Counted from the stretch's first letter, positions 16,884 to 25,948 are shown. The stretch is 46,308 bases of DNA from Marinobacterium ramblicola (GCF_019084545.1 NZ_JAHREP010000034.1:1-46308); one strand, 5' to 3'. Made by a program: numbers and translations. Notes: generated from the letters alone by a model not told the origin.

Positions 16884-18140
16884 ATGACAGTTCTGGTAAT
16901 GGGGGCAGGTGTTGTTGGCGTAACGAGTGCCTGGTATCTGGCGAAGGCGGGTCACGACGTGACAGTGATCGACCGCCAGGTGGATGTTGCGCTGGAGACC
17001 AGTTATGCCAATGCCGGACAGATCTCGCCGGGATACTCTACCCCCTGGGCGGCGCCGGGTGTGCCGCTGAAGGCGATCAAGTGGATGATGCAGGATCTCG
17101 CGCCGCTGATGATCAGTGGCAAAGAGCTGGATATGCAGACGCTCGGCTGGATGGGCAAGATGCTGGCGAACTGCAACGAAAAGGCCTATCACCGCAATAA
17201 AGAGCGGATGCTGCGGGTGTCCGAATACAGCCGCGACTGTTTGAAGGCGCTGCGCGCCGAGATCGGCATCGAGTACGATAACCGCGCCCTGGGGCTGACC
17301 CAGTTGTTCCGCAGCGAGAAACAGGTCGAGGCCTCCAGGCAGGATATGGCGATTCTCGATGAGTGTGGTGTGCCCTACCAGGCTCTGAATGTCGATCAGT
17401 GCATCACCTATGAGCCGGCGCTGGCTCAGGTGAAAGAGAAGATTGTGGGTGGTCTGCGCCTGCCGGGTGATGAAACCGGCGACTGCTTCCAGTTCACCAA
17501 CAAGCTGGCGGCCGAGTGCAAGAAGCTGGGCGTCAAGTTCATCATGAAAACCGAGATCCTGGGTGTGAACACCGAAGCCGGCAAGGTGGTCAGTGTGTCC
17601 ACCTCAAGGGGCAAGATGAAGGCGGACCACTACCTGGTCGCCCTGGGCAGCTATTCGACGCCGCTGCTGGCCAGCATCGGTATTCAGGCGCCGGTCTACC
17701 CGATCAAGGGCTACTCGCTGACCGTGCCGATTATCGACGCCGACAAGGCACCGACCTCAACCGTGATGGATGAGACCTACAAGGTCGCCGTGACACGCCT
17801 GGGGGATCGTATCCGTGTCGGCGGTACCGCCGAGATCGCCTCCTACAACAAGGAGTTGGCCGAGAAGCGCCGTCGCAACGTGGAGTTCGTGGTCAGTGAC
17901 CTGTTCCCGGGCGGTGGCGACCTGGAGCAGGCCGAGTTCTGGACCGGCTTGCGGCCGATGACCCCGGACGGTACGCCAATTCTGGGTGAAACCTCCATGC
18001 CCAACCTGTTCCTGAATACCGGTCACGGCACTCTGGGCTGGACCATGTCACTGGGTTCGGCGAAGTATGTCGCCGATGTGATCAGCCAGCGTAAAACCGA
18101 TATCAGCCCGGAGGGGCTGTCGATCGCGCGCTATGCCTGA
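16884..18140 (+). CDS. dadA: D-amino acid dehydrogenase
   Basis: The 418-residue flavoprotein matches DadA in length and sequence. The N-terminal FAD loop VLVMGAGVVGVTSAWYLA is followed by SYANAGQISPGYSTPWAAPG, then PIKGYSLTVP in mid-protein, and C-terminal RPMTPDGTPILGET and LNTGHGTLGWTM. It oxidises D-amino acids such as D-alanine to keto acids via imines, delivering electrons to the respiratory chain at the inner membrane. No alanine racemase (dadX) is adjacent, unlike many enterobacteria and pseudomonads; instead a RidA-type gene is divergent. A bidirectional terminator follows at 18161. Confidence 0.93.
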   Translation: MTVLVMGAGVVGVTSAWYLAKAGHDVTVIDRQVDVALETSYANAGQISPGYSTPWAAPGVPLKAIKWMMQDLAPLMISGKELDMQTLGWMGKMLANCNEKAYHRNKERMLRVSEYSRDCLKALRAEIGIEYDNRALGLTQLFRSEKQVEASRQDMAILDECGVPYQALNVDQCITYEPALAQVKEKIVGGLRLPGDETGDCFQFTNKLAAECKKLGVKFIMKTEILGVNTEAGKVVSVSTSRGKMKADHYLVALGSYSTPLLASIGIQAPVYPIKGYSLTVPIIDADKAPTSTVMDETYKVAVTRLGDRIRVGGTAEIASYNKELAEKRRRNVEFVVSDLFPGGGDLEQAEFWTGLRPMTPDGTPILGETSMPNLFLNTGHGTLGWTMSLGSAKYVADVISQRKTDISPEGLSIARYA

Positions 18141-18160
18141 TCGCTACGCCTGATCGGGGG

Positions 18161-18186
18161 AAGCCTGCACGGCTGCGTGCAGGCTT
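18161..18186. terminator. Bidirectional terminator hairpin between dadA and MaoC-like gene
   Basis: AAGCCTGCACG (18161-18171) and CGTGCAGGCTT (18176-18186) form a perfect 11-bp stem with a 4-nt loop in the 53-bp convergent gap. The A/T ends make a short U-run on both strands. Confidence 0.75.
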
Positions 18187-18193
18187 CGTTGTG

Positions 18194-18874
18194 TCAGAAG
18201 TACAGCCGCAACAGGCTGTCGGCCACGCAGACGAAACGGCTTGAGCCCTCTGCCTCGACTTCAATCCTGTTGACCATCTCCACGCTGCGTTTGGCGGGGG
18301 TTAGTGATTTCAATGTGGTGCGTGCGCGTATACGGCTACCGCTCTTGACCGGGTGCGGAAACCGGACTTGGTCCAAGCCACAATTCACCACCATGCGGGC
18401 CTCGGGATAGGGCGGTTTTTCCGGGTTCACCGTATCGGTCAGATGTGGCAGCAGCGACAGTACCAGGAAGCCGTGGGCAATGGTATCGCCAAAGGGGGAC
18501 TCGTTTTTGGCACGCTCCGGATCGGTATGGATCCACTGCTGATCGCCGGTGACCTCCGCGAAATGGTCGATACGGGTCTGATCGACCATCATCCAGTCAC
18601 CCACGAATACCTCTTTGCCGATTCGACCATGCCAGTCACGGTAGAAGGCGATCACCTTCGGATTTTTTACACCCTGCAGATCCTGCTCTTCCTCTGCCTC
18701 GGAAAACAGCTTGATGCGAGACACCCAGGAGTTGTTCAGGGTGTTGTTGAGCGAGTGGCTGATGAAATAGGTCAGCTGACGAAGATGGCCATCCGGATTG
18801 CCTTTGAGGTCCAAGCCGTTAATCCGGCTTCTGAGCGAGCGCTCTTTCTCTTTTATATATTCAATTACATCCAT
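18194..18874 (-). CDS. MaoC-like (R)-specific enoyl hydratase domain protein
   Basis: A 226-residue protein whose C-terminal 140 residues are a hot-dog MaoC dehydratase: FAEVTGDQQWIHTDPERA, followed by SPFGDTIAHGFLVLSLLP, is the hydratase-2 motif with catalytic Asp and His. The N-terminal 80 residues are charged and helical and are not part of the core fold. Relatives hydrate trans-2-enoyl-CoA in polyhydroxyalkanoate or fatty-acid metabolism; no partner gene is adjacent. AGGA 8-9 nt upstream supports ATG 18874. Confidence 0.82.
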   Translation of the reverse strand: MDVIEYIKEKERSLRSRINGLDLKGNPDGHLRQLTYFISHSLNNTLNNSWVSRIKLFSEAEEEQDLQGVKNPKVIAFYRDWHGRIGKEVFVGDWMMVDQTRIDHFAEVTGDQQWIHTDPERAKNESPFGDTIAHGFLVLSLLPHLTDTVNPEKPPYPEARMVVNCGLDQVRFPHPVKSGSRIRARTTLKSLTPAKRSVEMVNRIEVEAEGSSRFVCVADSLLRLYF

Positions 18875-19050
18875 CGTCAGATCCTGCTCGGGTGTTCGTG
18901 CGGCAGTCGAAGCTTGTGAGTATAGCTTCTGGGGTGTTAAGGAACAGGCGTTCGATCCCGATTCGCGCTAAAAATTCCGCGGATTATCGACGATTGAGCA
19001 GAATAGCGGCTTGGCTTGATGTCAGGCCGTAGAGAAAAGGGGAGGGAGGA

Positions 19051-19070
19051 GTGCCACCGAACGGTGGCAC
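19051..19070 (-). terminator. Hairpin downstream of fdhA, probable terminator
   Basis: GTGCCACC and GGTGGCAC form a perfect 8-bp stem with loop GAAC (plus-strand sequence), 15 bp beyond the fdhA stop. A C/T-rich tract with TTTT follows about 12 nt later on the minus strand, so termination may be imperfect. Confidence 0.5.
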
Positions 19071-19085
19071 CGTGTGGCGCTAGGA

Positions 19086-20279
19086 TCAGGCAGCCGATCC
19101 GTGTGGATCGATAACGAACTTCATCGCGGCGCCACCGTCGAACTCGGCGTAACCCTGAGGAGCTTCGTCCAGAGAGATCATCTTCACGTTGACGGCGTCG
19201 GCGATCTTGATCTTGTCGAACAGGATAGCCTGCATCAGCGGACGATGGTACTTCATGACCGGGCACTGACCGGTATGGAAAGAGTGGGACTTGGCCCAGC
19301 CCAGGCCGAAGCGCATGCTCAGCGCACCCTGCTTGGCCGCATCGTCGACGGCACCCGGATCTTCGGTCACGTACAGGCCCGGGATACCGATCTGGCCGCC
19401 GGCGCGGGTCATCTGCATGGCAGAGTTGAGTACGGTAGCCGGTGCTTCCTTGCCGTGGTTGCAACCACAGGCGTGAGCTTCGAAACCGACGCAGTCGACG
19501 AAAGCGTCCACTTCACGCTCGCCCAGGATCGCTTCCAGCTTATCGGCCATATCACCTTCCTGAGTCAGGTCGATGGTCTCGCAACCGAAGCTGCGGGCCT
19601 GCTTCAGGCGCTCTTCATTCATGTCACCGACGATGACACAGGCAGCGCCGAGCAGATGGGCTGATGCAGCAGCGGCGAGACCGACAGGGCCGGCACCGGC
19701 GATGTAGACGGTGGAGCCTGGGCCTACGCCCGCAGTGACGCAGCCGTGGAAGCCGGTGGGGAAGATGTCGGAGAGCAGGGTCAGGTCCTTGATCTTTTCC
19801 ATCGCCTGGTCGGAGTCCGGGAACTTCAGCAGGTTGAAGTCAGCGTAGGGGACCATGACATACTCAGTCTGGCCGCCGACCCAGCCGCCCATGTCGACGT
19901 AACCGTAAGCCGCACCGGGGCGCGCCGGGTTAACGTTCAGGCAGATACCGGTCTTACCCTCTTTACAGTTACGGCAGCGACCGCAGGCGATGTTGAACGG
20001 TACGGAGACCAGATCGCCCACCTTGATGAACTCCACGTCACGGCCGGCTTCGATGACCAGGCCGGTGATCTCGTGACCCAGAACGAGGCCAGAAGGAGCT
20101 GTTGTACGTCCGCGCACCATGTGCTGGTCGGAACCGCAGATGTTGGTAGTTACAACTTTGAGGATGACGCCGTGATCGCACTTGCGATTGCCGATCGCCA
20201 GTTCCGGATAGGGGATCGACTCGACCGCGACTTTGCCCGGTTCCTTGTAGACGACACCGCGGTTGCTTGAGTTACTCAT
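19086..20279 (-). CDS. fdhA: Glutathione-independent formaldehyde dehydrogenase
   Basis: The 397-residue zinc alcohol dehydrogenase-type enzyme is nearly identical in length to the Pseudomonas putida formaldehyde dehydrogenase. Zinc ligands are visible in NICGSDQHMV (Cys48) and VLGHEITG (His69, Glu70); a four-Cys structural zinc site lies in CGRCRNCKEGKTGIC; the NAD fold is YIAGAGPVGLAAAASAH; the long family-specific loop DCVGFEAHACGCNHGKE is present. It oxidises formaldehyde to formate with tightly bound NAD, detoxifying formaldehyde released in betaine, dimethylglycine and sarcosine demethylation. GGAGAG 6 nt upstream fixes ATG 20279. In P. aeruginosa fdhA sits beside soxG-purU; here it is a separate unit 7.5 kb away with its own repeat-containing promoter. 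Confidence 0.93.
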   Translation of the reverse strand: MSNSSNRGVVYKEPGKVAVESIPYPELAIGNRKCDHGVILKVVTTNICGSDQHMVRGRTTAPSGLVLGHEITGLVIEAGRDVEFIKVGDLVSVPFNIACGRCRNCKEGKTGICLNVNPARPGAAYGYVDMGGWVGGQTEYVMVPYADFNLLKFPDSDQAMEKIKDLTLLSDIFPTGFHGCVTAGVGPGSTVYIAGAGPVGLAAAASAHLLGAACVIVGDMNEERLKQARSFGCETIDLTQEGDMADKLEAILGEREVDAFVDCVGFEAHACGCNHGKEAPATVLNSAMQMTRAGGQIGIPGLYVTEDPGAVDDAAKQGALSMRFGLGWAKSHSFHTGQCPVMKYHRPLMQAILFDKIKIADAVNVKMISLDEAPQGYAEFDGGAAMKFVIDPHGSAA

Positions 20280-20300
20280 GGGGTGCTCTCCATCTTTTTT

Positions 20301-20358
20301 TGTTATATATGTCAACAGATGTGTTGTGCACTATAACAGTTTTGTTGTGCATAACAAT
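20301..20358 (-). promoter_or_regulatory. Upstream repeats of fdhA (TGTT...AACA dyads)
   Basis: Three TGTT/AACA dyads lie in a row upstream of fdhA: 20301-20317 (TGTT-N9-AACA), 20322-20338 (TGTT-N9-AACA) and 20343-20356 (TGTT-N6-AACA, extendable to TTGTT-N6-AACAA). TGTTGTGCA occurs twice, 21 bp (two helical turns) apart. On the minus strand, TTGTTA and TATAGT 16 bp apart form a possible promoter overlapping two of the sites. Cooperative binding of a dimeric regulator is likely; its identity is unknown. Confidence 0.45.
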
Positions 20359-20540
20359 GGATCGCTCCTACATCGCAAGGAGCGTCACGACACCCTACGC
20401 TTCGAGCAGGCGCGAAACTTATCTGACCGAGACACTGAAATGCCGGATTGAGACGCGGCGATAGACAGTGGGCCTATCCACCTGTGCGTAAAGCCTGGGG
20501 CTGCCGGTTGCAGCGTGCAATCTTACGGACTGTCGATTAA

Positions 20541-20556
20541 TGTGGATCGATCCACA
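20541..20556. promoter_or_regulatory. 16-bp perfect palindrome upstream of HDOD gene
   Basis: TGTGGATCGATCCACA is fully self-complementary and lies 112 bp upstream of the ATG at 20668 and 262 bp upstream of fdhA. The rest of 20280-20667, about 390 bp, contains no gene that I can support. It could be an operator for either divergent unit. Confidence 0.4.
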
Positions 20557-20667
20557 AGATATTGCCGCTGGATCTTTTGAATGAGGCTTTATCCGTAGCG
20601 CTATCACCCGCTCTGGGTATGGTTTAAGGTCAGACGAAAATTAACTATTTCATGGAGCATTTTGCGG

Positions 20668-21741
20668 ATGGAATCACCGGTCATCGTATTTATCGATGAT
20701 GAGTCTGCCGTTCTTAACGCGGTGAAGCGGCTGCTCAGGCTCAGTCATCGAGACTGGGACGTTTACCTCTTTACCTCGGCGGAAGAGGCGTTGAAGCGAA
20801 TCCCATCGTTGCAGCCCTGGGTTGTCGTCAGTGAGCGAGAGCTGCCTGATATGTCGGGCGATGCACTGCGAGAGGCTATAGTGGAGTGTGCGCCGTTAGC
20901 GATCCGTGTGATTCTCACCGGTGACACGCGGCGTGAAACTATCCTTGCCAGCCCGTTTCAGGCCCATTTCATGATCCGCAAGCCGTTTGATCGCGAAGTG
21001 CTGGATAACCTGCTGACACGTGCTCGCATACTGCACCAATTGCCACTTCAATATGAAACGCGGGTTCAACTTGGCCGTCTGCAGGGCTTGCCGGTCCTGC
21101 CCGACATCTACCATGAGCTCAGTGTCGAACTGGAGAAAGAGGAGCCGGAAGTTAGCGTTGTGGCTTCGCTCATTCAGCACGACCAAATTCTCGTGAGCCG
21201 TGTACTGCAATTGGTCAACTCTCCTTTCTTCGGCTTCGGTTCGCGCACCAACGATATAGAAGTCGCGGTGATGCGACTTGGTTTGCAGACGATCCAGAGA
21301 CTTGTCCTGGTGCTGGAGCTTTACCACGGAGACAAGCCCTCCGAGCAGAGAATCGCGGATGCACTGCTGCACGATGCCATGAGGTTGGCGTCCCAGGTTG
21401 GTGTGATATGCGACAGCCGAGGGATGAGCAAAGCGTTGCGAAATCAGTGCCTGGTCGCTGCCTTGCTGCACAACATCGGTCAGCTGGTGAGGTGGTTTCA
21501 GCTTAGCGCATCGGATGTCGATCCAAAGCGATGGAAAACTGAACTCCTTAGCGAGTATGAATTGGTAGGCGCCTATCTACTGGAGCTGTGGGGGTTCGAG
21601 CCGGAGGTGATCGATGCGGTCAGGTTGCAGCTCGAGGATCCGTTACCGGACGACTGCGATACCGTCACCGAAGTGTTGAATCTGGCGTTAAGGATGGTGC
21701 AGGGGCGTTACGAAGAGTCTGAGTCCGGGCAATCTGAGTAA
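20668..21741 (+). CDS. HDOD-domain protein with N-terminal receiver-like domain lacking the phospho-acceptor Asp
   Basis: A 357-residue protein. Residues 1-125 are a CheY-type receiver: acidic pair Asp10-Asp11 (VFIDDES), Thr84 (ILTGD) and Lys105 (IRKPFD) are present, but the phospho-acceptor position carries Glu56 (VVVSERELPDMSG). Residues 135-330 are an HDOD domain (LVNSPFFGFGSRTNDIEVAV and VAALLHNIGQL), a relative of HD phosphodiesterases that normally lacks activity. The Asp-to-Glu change could mimic permanent phosphorylation. ATG 20668 is chosen over TTG 20662 since it gives the normal receiver start. The sensor kinase gene follows 34 bp downstream, so they are likely co-transcribed. Confidence 0.82.
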   Translation: MESPVIVFIDDESAVLNAVKRLLRLSHRDWDVYLFTSAEEALKRIPSLQPWVVVSERELPDMSGDALREAIVECAPLAIRVILTGDTRRETILASPFQAHFMIRKPFDREVLDNLLTRARILHQLPLQYETRVQLGRLQGLPVLPDIYHELSVELEKEEPEVSVVASLIQHDQILVSRVLQLVNSPFFGFGSRTNDIEVAVMRLGLQTIQRLVLVLELYHGDKPSEQRIADALLHDAMRLASQVGVICDSRGMSKALRNQCLVAALLHNIGQLVRWFQLSASDVDPKRWKTELLSEYELVGAYLLELWGFEPEVIDAVRLQLEDPLPDDCDTVTEVLNLALRMVQGRYEESESGQSE

Positions 21742-21775
21742 GCCGGTCGATCAGTTAGAACAGGTAAAGAGAGTT

Positions 21776-24109
21776 ATGTCCGTCAGATCGCCTTCGCGTC
21801 AAAGTGTTTTCAGTGTGCTTTGGGGCACCTATATCCGCAATGCTCTGATTCCGATCATCTTTATTGAGCTGGCACTGATAGGAGCCTATCTGGTGACCAA
21901 CTATCTGGTGCGCGATGAAAATATCGCAACCATGCAGCTCAGTGCCCAGCAATCACTGCTGGAGACCGCCAGGCTCGAATCCGAGGTCATCGACACTCAG
22001 CTCAAGGGCGTCGCCGAGATGACCAATCTGTTCGCCGAGCTTACCAGTCGCGCCTATGACACACCTTACATAGCGTCAGAGGTCGAGAAGGGCCGTTACG
22101 CCTTTAGTGAGACGGGTGTCTGGCATACCCGACCAGAGACAGGTGAGGCGGCGATGTTTTATTCGTCGATAACCGATATCGGTGACCAGGAGCGAGAAAA
22201 AGCCTGGCAGATGGTACAGCTGGACCCCTTGATGGCCCAGCTCGTTAACAGTAGCTCGCTGGTGGCTCAAGCCTATTTGAACACCTGGGACTCGATGAAT
22301 CGCATCTACCCCGCATTCGACGTGGTTGAGCAATATCCCTTTGATTTGGATGTCACCAAGTACAACTTCTACTACGAGGCGGATGCGAAACATAATCCCG
22401 ATCGTGGCGTGGTGTGGACCGACGTATATATCGATCCGGCAGGGCAGGGGTGGATGGCATCGGCGATAGCGCCGGTTTATCGCCGTGGCAGCGATTTTAT
22501 GGAGGGGGTGGTCGGTCTCGATATCCGGGTGTCCGAGATCGTTGATCACGTGTTGTCGCTATCGCTGCCCTGGGACGGCTACGCGTTATTGGTCGATGGT
22601 GCCGGTACCATACTGGCGATGCCGAACTCGGCGGAAGATGACTGGCAGCTGCATGAGTTGACCGATCATGAGTACTCCAAGGCGATCGAAGAGGATACCT
22701 TCAAGCCGGAGGAGTTCAATCTGTTCAAGCGCCCGGACAGTCTGCTCGTGGCGCAACGGCTGAAAGCCGATAAAACCGGGGTTGCGGAGCTGCAGCTCAA
22801 TGGCCAACTCAAGCTGGCTGCCTGGGCGCAGATACCGGGAGCGGACTGGCACCTGCTGGTGGTCGTCGATCAGACCCGTATCTACGCGGATGCGAATGCA
22901 CTGAAAGCCCGGGTGGATCAGGTCGCGATCGGCATGATTCTGGCGCTGCTGTTGTTTTATCTGCTCTTCCTGGCGTATCTCTATCGTAAATCCGTGCGTG
23001 TGGGGCGGCGTCTGTCGGAGCCGATGGTCGGGCTTACCCGTATGATCCAGAGCATCGGTGGTGGTGATTATCGCCCTCCCTCTCTGGCCACCGATATCAC
23101 TGAGCTGCATACGCTGGCGACCGGGCTTAGCGACATGGGAAGCACGCTTGGCCGCAGTCGGGAGATGCTGGATGACGCCAACAGAAACCTGGAAAAGCTG
23201 AACCGGCAGCTGGAGCAGCGGGTGGAGGCGCGTACGCGCGAGTTGCAACTGGCGAATACGAGTCTCAAGCAGGAGAGGCAGGAGCAGGAACGTTTGATCG
23301 CCGAGCTTAAGTCGACCCAGGCGCAACTGGTTCAGTCGGAAAAGATGGCTTCGGTCGGTGTTCTTGCCGCCGGGGTAGCGCATGAGATCAACAATCCACT
23401 TACCTTTGTCGGTACCAATATCTCGATCCTGAACGACTATGTGCCGGCACTGCTGCGCCTGCATGAGCAGACGGTGGATCTGGTGGCTGAGGAGAAGCGC
23501 GAGCAGCTGGCGGCGGCCGAGGATGAGCAGCGTTTCCCTGAGATCGTCGACGATATGCCCGACCTGCTGGAAGATTGCTCCGAGGGCGTACGGCGCATTC
23601 GTCATATAACCGAGAGTCTGCTGGAGTTTTCCCATGTCGGTAATACCTCCTGGCAGACCTGTGATATCAACCACTGTATTGAGACGACACTGGTCATCTG
23701 CTACCACGAGTACAAATACAAGGCCGAGATAAAGACAGATCTCGAGCCCAATATTCCTCAGATAGAAGCGGTTCCGGCTCAGCTCAATCAGGTGATCATG
23801 GCGCTGGTGGTCAATGCGGCTCAGGCCATCGAGCGGATGGGCGAGATCACTATTACCTCGGGATCTACCGGCGATAAGATCTTTTTCACCGTTTCGGATA
23901 CGGGGTGCGGGATCAAGCCGGAGGTGCTTGATCATATCTTTGAGCCATTCTTCACCACGAAAGATGTGGGGCAGGGAACCGGTTTGGGTCTGGCGGTCGT
24001 GTATGGGATCGTCAAGTCCCACAACGGTCAGATATTGGTCGAGAGCACACCGGGTAAGGGAAGCCGGTTCAAAGTGTTGTTACCGATTGTACAGAGGAAA
24101 GGTAACTAG
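21776..24109 (+). CDS. Membrane sensor histidine kinase (Cache-HAMP-HisKA-HATPase)
   Basis: The 777-residue kinase has one membrane segment near residues 20-43, a periplasmic region of about 340 residues resembling a double Cache sensor (NFYYEADAKHNPDRGVVWT, GVVGLDIRVSEIVDHVLSLS), a second membrane segment near 383-403 (IGMILALLLFYLLFLAYLY), HAMP, a coiled coil (about 465-525), and a kinase core. His536 in GVAHEINNPL is the phospho-site; VNAAQAIE, DTGCGI, FEPFFTTK and GTGLGLAVV form the ATP site. No C-terminal receiver. The preceding gene encodes a receiver-like protein that seems unable to accept phosphate, so the cognate partner may be elsewhere. Signal unknown; the Cache fold often senses small carboxylates, amines or amino acids. 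Confidence 0.88.
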   Translation: MSVRSPSRQSVFSVLWGTYIRNALIPIIFIELALIGAYLVTNYLVRDENIATMQLSAQQSLLETARLESEVIDTQLKGVAEMTNLFAELTSRAYDTPYIASEVEKGRYAFSETGVWHTRPETGEAAMFYSSITDIGDQEREKAWQMVQLDPLMAQLVNSSSLVAQAYLNTWDSMNRIYPAFDVVEQYPFDLDVTKYNFYYEADAKHNPDRGVVWTDVYIDPAGQGWMASAIAPVYRRGSDFMEGVVGLDIRVSEIVDHVLSLSLPWDGYALLVDGAGTILAMPNSAEDDWQLHELTDHEYSKAIEEDTFKPEEFNLFKRPDSLLVAQRLKADKTGVAELQLNGQLKLAAWAQIPGADWHLLVVVDQTRIYADANALKARVDQVAIGMILALLLFYLLFLAYLYRKSVRVGRRLSEPMVGLTRMIQSIGGGDYRPPSLATDITELHTLATGLSDMGSTLGRSREMLDDANRNLEKLNRQLEQRVEARTRELQLANTSLKQERQEQERLIAELKSTQAQLVQSEKMASVGVLAAGVAHEINNPLTFVGTNISILNDYVPALLRLHEQTVDLVAEEKREQLAAAEDEQRFPEIVDDMPDLLEDCSEGVRRIRHITESLLEFSHVGNTSWQTCDINHCIETTLVICYHEYKYKAEIKTDLEPNIPQIEAVPAQLNQVIMALVVNAAQAIERMGEITITSGSTGDKIFFTVSDTGCGIKPEVLDHIFEPFFTTKDVGQGTGLGLAVVYGIVKSHNGQILVESTPGKGSRFKVLLPIVQRKGN

Positions 24110-24240
24110 CTCTCGTAACCGGTTTGCAGTCGATCCTGTGTCCGCCAACGTCGCTGTGTGACATGTGATGCCGAAGTTCCCCTCCGATAATGGGCGCTTG
24201 CTAATTCCCCAGTAGAAGGCAGTGCGCCTCGGAGAGAGTC

Positions 24241-25653
24241 ATGAGTATCAGTGTTTTTGATCTGTTCAAGATCGGGGTTGGCCCCTCCAGTTCTCACACC
24301 GTCGGACCTATGCGTGCGGCGCTAGCCTTCGTGCAGCAGCTTCAGGAGCGGGGAATACGCCCGGCGGTAAAACGCGTGCAGGTCGAGCTGTTCGGCTCCC
24401 TGAGTGCGACCGGCGTCGGCCATGGTACGGATAAGGCAACGGTAATGGGTTTAATGGGTGAGGCGCCGGACAGCATCGATCCGCGCCGCATCGAGCCCGC
24501 CGTGAAGGCGGTATGGGAAACCGAATACCTGTCGCTGGCCGGCGGCGAAGGGATCGAGTTCGATTGGAACCGCGACATGCTGTTCGTTGATGAAGTGCTG
24601 CCCTATCACCCCAACGCCATGCGCTTGACCGCGTTCAGCGATCTGGGCGAGTTGTATCAGAACACCTTTTACTCGATCGGCGGCGGCTTTGTGCTTGATG
24701 AGAGCGAAGCGACCGCGAACGCGCACCTGGTGCCCCAGGTGGAGCTGCCTTACGACTTCAATACGGCGGTGGAGTTGCTCGACCTCTGCAAGGCGAACGG
24801 TTTGCGGATCAGCGAACTGATGCTGGAGAACGAGAAGGTGTGGCGCAGTGAGAGCGAGATCCGCGCCGGCGCCGACAGTATCTGGAAGGTGATGCAGGAG
24901 TGTGTCGCCAATGGCCTGGAGAACGAGGGGATCCTGCCGGGCGGCTTGAAAGTACGCCGTCGCGCACCCTCGCTCTACCGTTCGTTGCAGCAAGCCTCCG
25001 CCGGTAACGTGATCAGCACCACGCTGCGGGCGATGGACTGGGTCAACCTTTACGCGCTGGCGGTCAATGAAGAGAACGCTGCCGGCGGTCGTATGGTGAC
25101 GGCGCCCACTAATGGTGCGGCCGGCATCGTGCCCGCGGTACTGATGTACTACATGCGTTTCAATGAGCAGGCGACCGACGAGGATGTGGTCAACTTCCTG
25201 CTGGCGGCGGCGGCCATCGGTGCGCTGTGCAAGAAGAATGCTTCGATCTCCGGGGCCGAAGTCGGTTGTCAGGGGGAGGTGGGTTCGGCGTGCGCCATGG
25301 CGGCGGCCGGGTTGACCGAGGTGCTCGGCGGTACACCGGCGCAGGTGGAAAACGCGGCGGAGATCGCCCTGGAACACAACCTGGGGCTGACCTGTGATCC
25401 GGTGGCGGGACTGGTGCAGGTGCCCTGTATCGAGCGAAACGCGATTGCGGCGATGAAGGCGATCAACGCGACGCAGATGGCGCTGCGCGGTGACGGTGAA
25501 CATTTTGTCTCCCTGGATAAGGTTATCCGTACCATGCGCGATACCGGTCGCGATATGCAGGATAAATACAAGGAAACCTCGCGCGGAGGTTTGGCGGTCA
25601 ACGCGATCGATGTCACCAGCATTGCGGTCGGTGTGAACGCTGTTGAGTGCTGA
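24241..25653 (+). CDS. sdaA: L-serine dehydratase (L-serine ammonia-lyase, Fe-S type)
   Basis: The 470-residue product matches the single-chain iron-sulfur serine dehydratases (SdaA/SdaB). It begins [20 protein letters not shown], with Cys residues expected to bind the [4Fe-4S] cluster in [27 protein letters not shown] and LTCDPVAGL. It converts serine to pyruvate and ammonia. With glyA upstream it turns the glycine end-product of betaine breakdown into pyruvate; P. aeruginosa has a serine dehydratase gene in its choline locus. GGAGAGAGTC precedes the ATG. The choice between the sdaA and sdaB symbols is arbitrary. gbdR follows 295 bp downstream. Confidence 0.94.
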   Translation: MSISVFDLFKIGVGPSSSHTVGPMRAALAFVQQLQERGIRPAVKRVQVELFGSLSATGVGHGTDKATVMGLMGEAPDSIDPRRIEPAVKAVWETEYLSLAGGEGIEFDWNRDMLFVDEVLPYHPNAMRLTAFSDLGELYQNTFYSIGGGFVLDESEATANAHLVPQVELPYDFNTAVELLDLCKANGLRISELMLENEKVWRSESEIRAGADSIWKVMQECVANGLENEGILPGGLKVRRRAPSLYRSLQQASAGNVISTTLRAMDWVNLYALAVNEENAAGGRMVTAPTNGAAGIVPAVLMYYMRFNEQATDEDVVNFLLAAAAIGALCKKNASISGAEVGCQGEVGSACAMAAAGLTEVLGGTPAQVENAAEIALEHNLGLTCDPVAGLVQVPCIERNAIAAMKAINATQMALRGDGEHFVSLDKVIRTMRDTGRDMQDKYKETSRGGLAVNAIDVTSIAVGVNAVEC

Positions 25654-25684
25654 TTGTTAAGTCAAATCTCCCGATTGTTGATCG

Positions 25685-25718
25685 GCGCACCCTGTTTGGA
25701 TGTCCAAATATGGTGCGC
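25685..25718. promoter_or_regulatory. 34-bp two-tier dyad between sdaA and gbdR
   Basis: Outer arms GCGCACC (25685-25691) and GGTGCGC (25712-25718) and inner arms TTTGGA (25695-25700) and TCCAAA (25703-25708) share one centre. It lies 31 bp after the sdaA stop and about 190 bp upstream of the sigma-54 promoter of gbdR. It may be an enhancer site for a sigma-54 activator, or a hairpin ending sdaA, although no U-run follows. Confidence 0.5.
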
Positions 25719-25899
25719 AGGGCGTAAAAAAAGATGCAAAAAACGACATGGAGGGGTCGCTTTTTACTGCGTTTCAACTATAGTTCGTGAGTCTATAAGC
25801 CACGAATGACGTGGGCTTGAGTGTATACGGATCGGTTCCGGCACTCACATGCCTATATGCGACATCAGGGCTCAGGCAGGTCCAAATATAAATATAAAA

Positions 25900-25913
25900 G
25901 GCACAGCTGTTGC
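25900..25913 (+). promoter_or_regulatory. Sigma-54 (RpoN) promoter of gbdR
   Basis: GGCACAGCTGTTGC carries the invariant GG (25900-25901) and GC (25912-25913) exactly 10 bp apart, with near-consensus GGCAC and TTGC blocks. Transcription would start near 25925, 24 bp before the gbdR ATG. RpoN/NtrC/CbrB control of choline catabolism is known from Pseudomonas, so the site fits. Confidence 0.75.
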
Positions 25914-25948
25914 TAGTGCCCCACATAGCTTAAATGGGGTTCGTGCAA

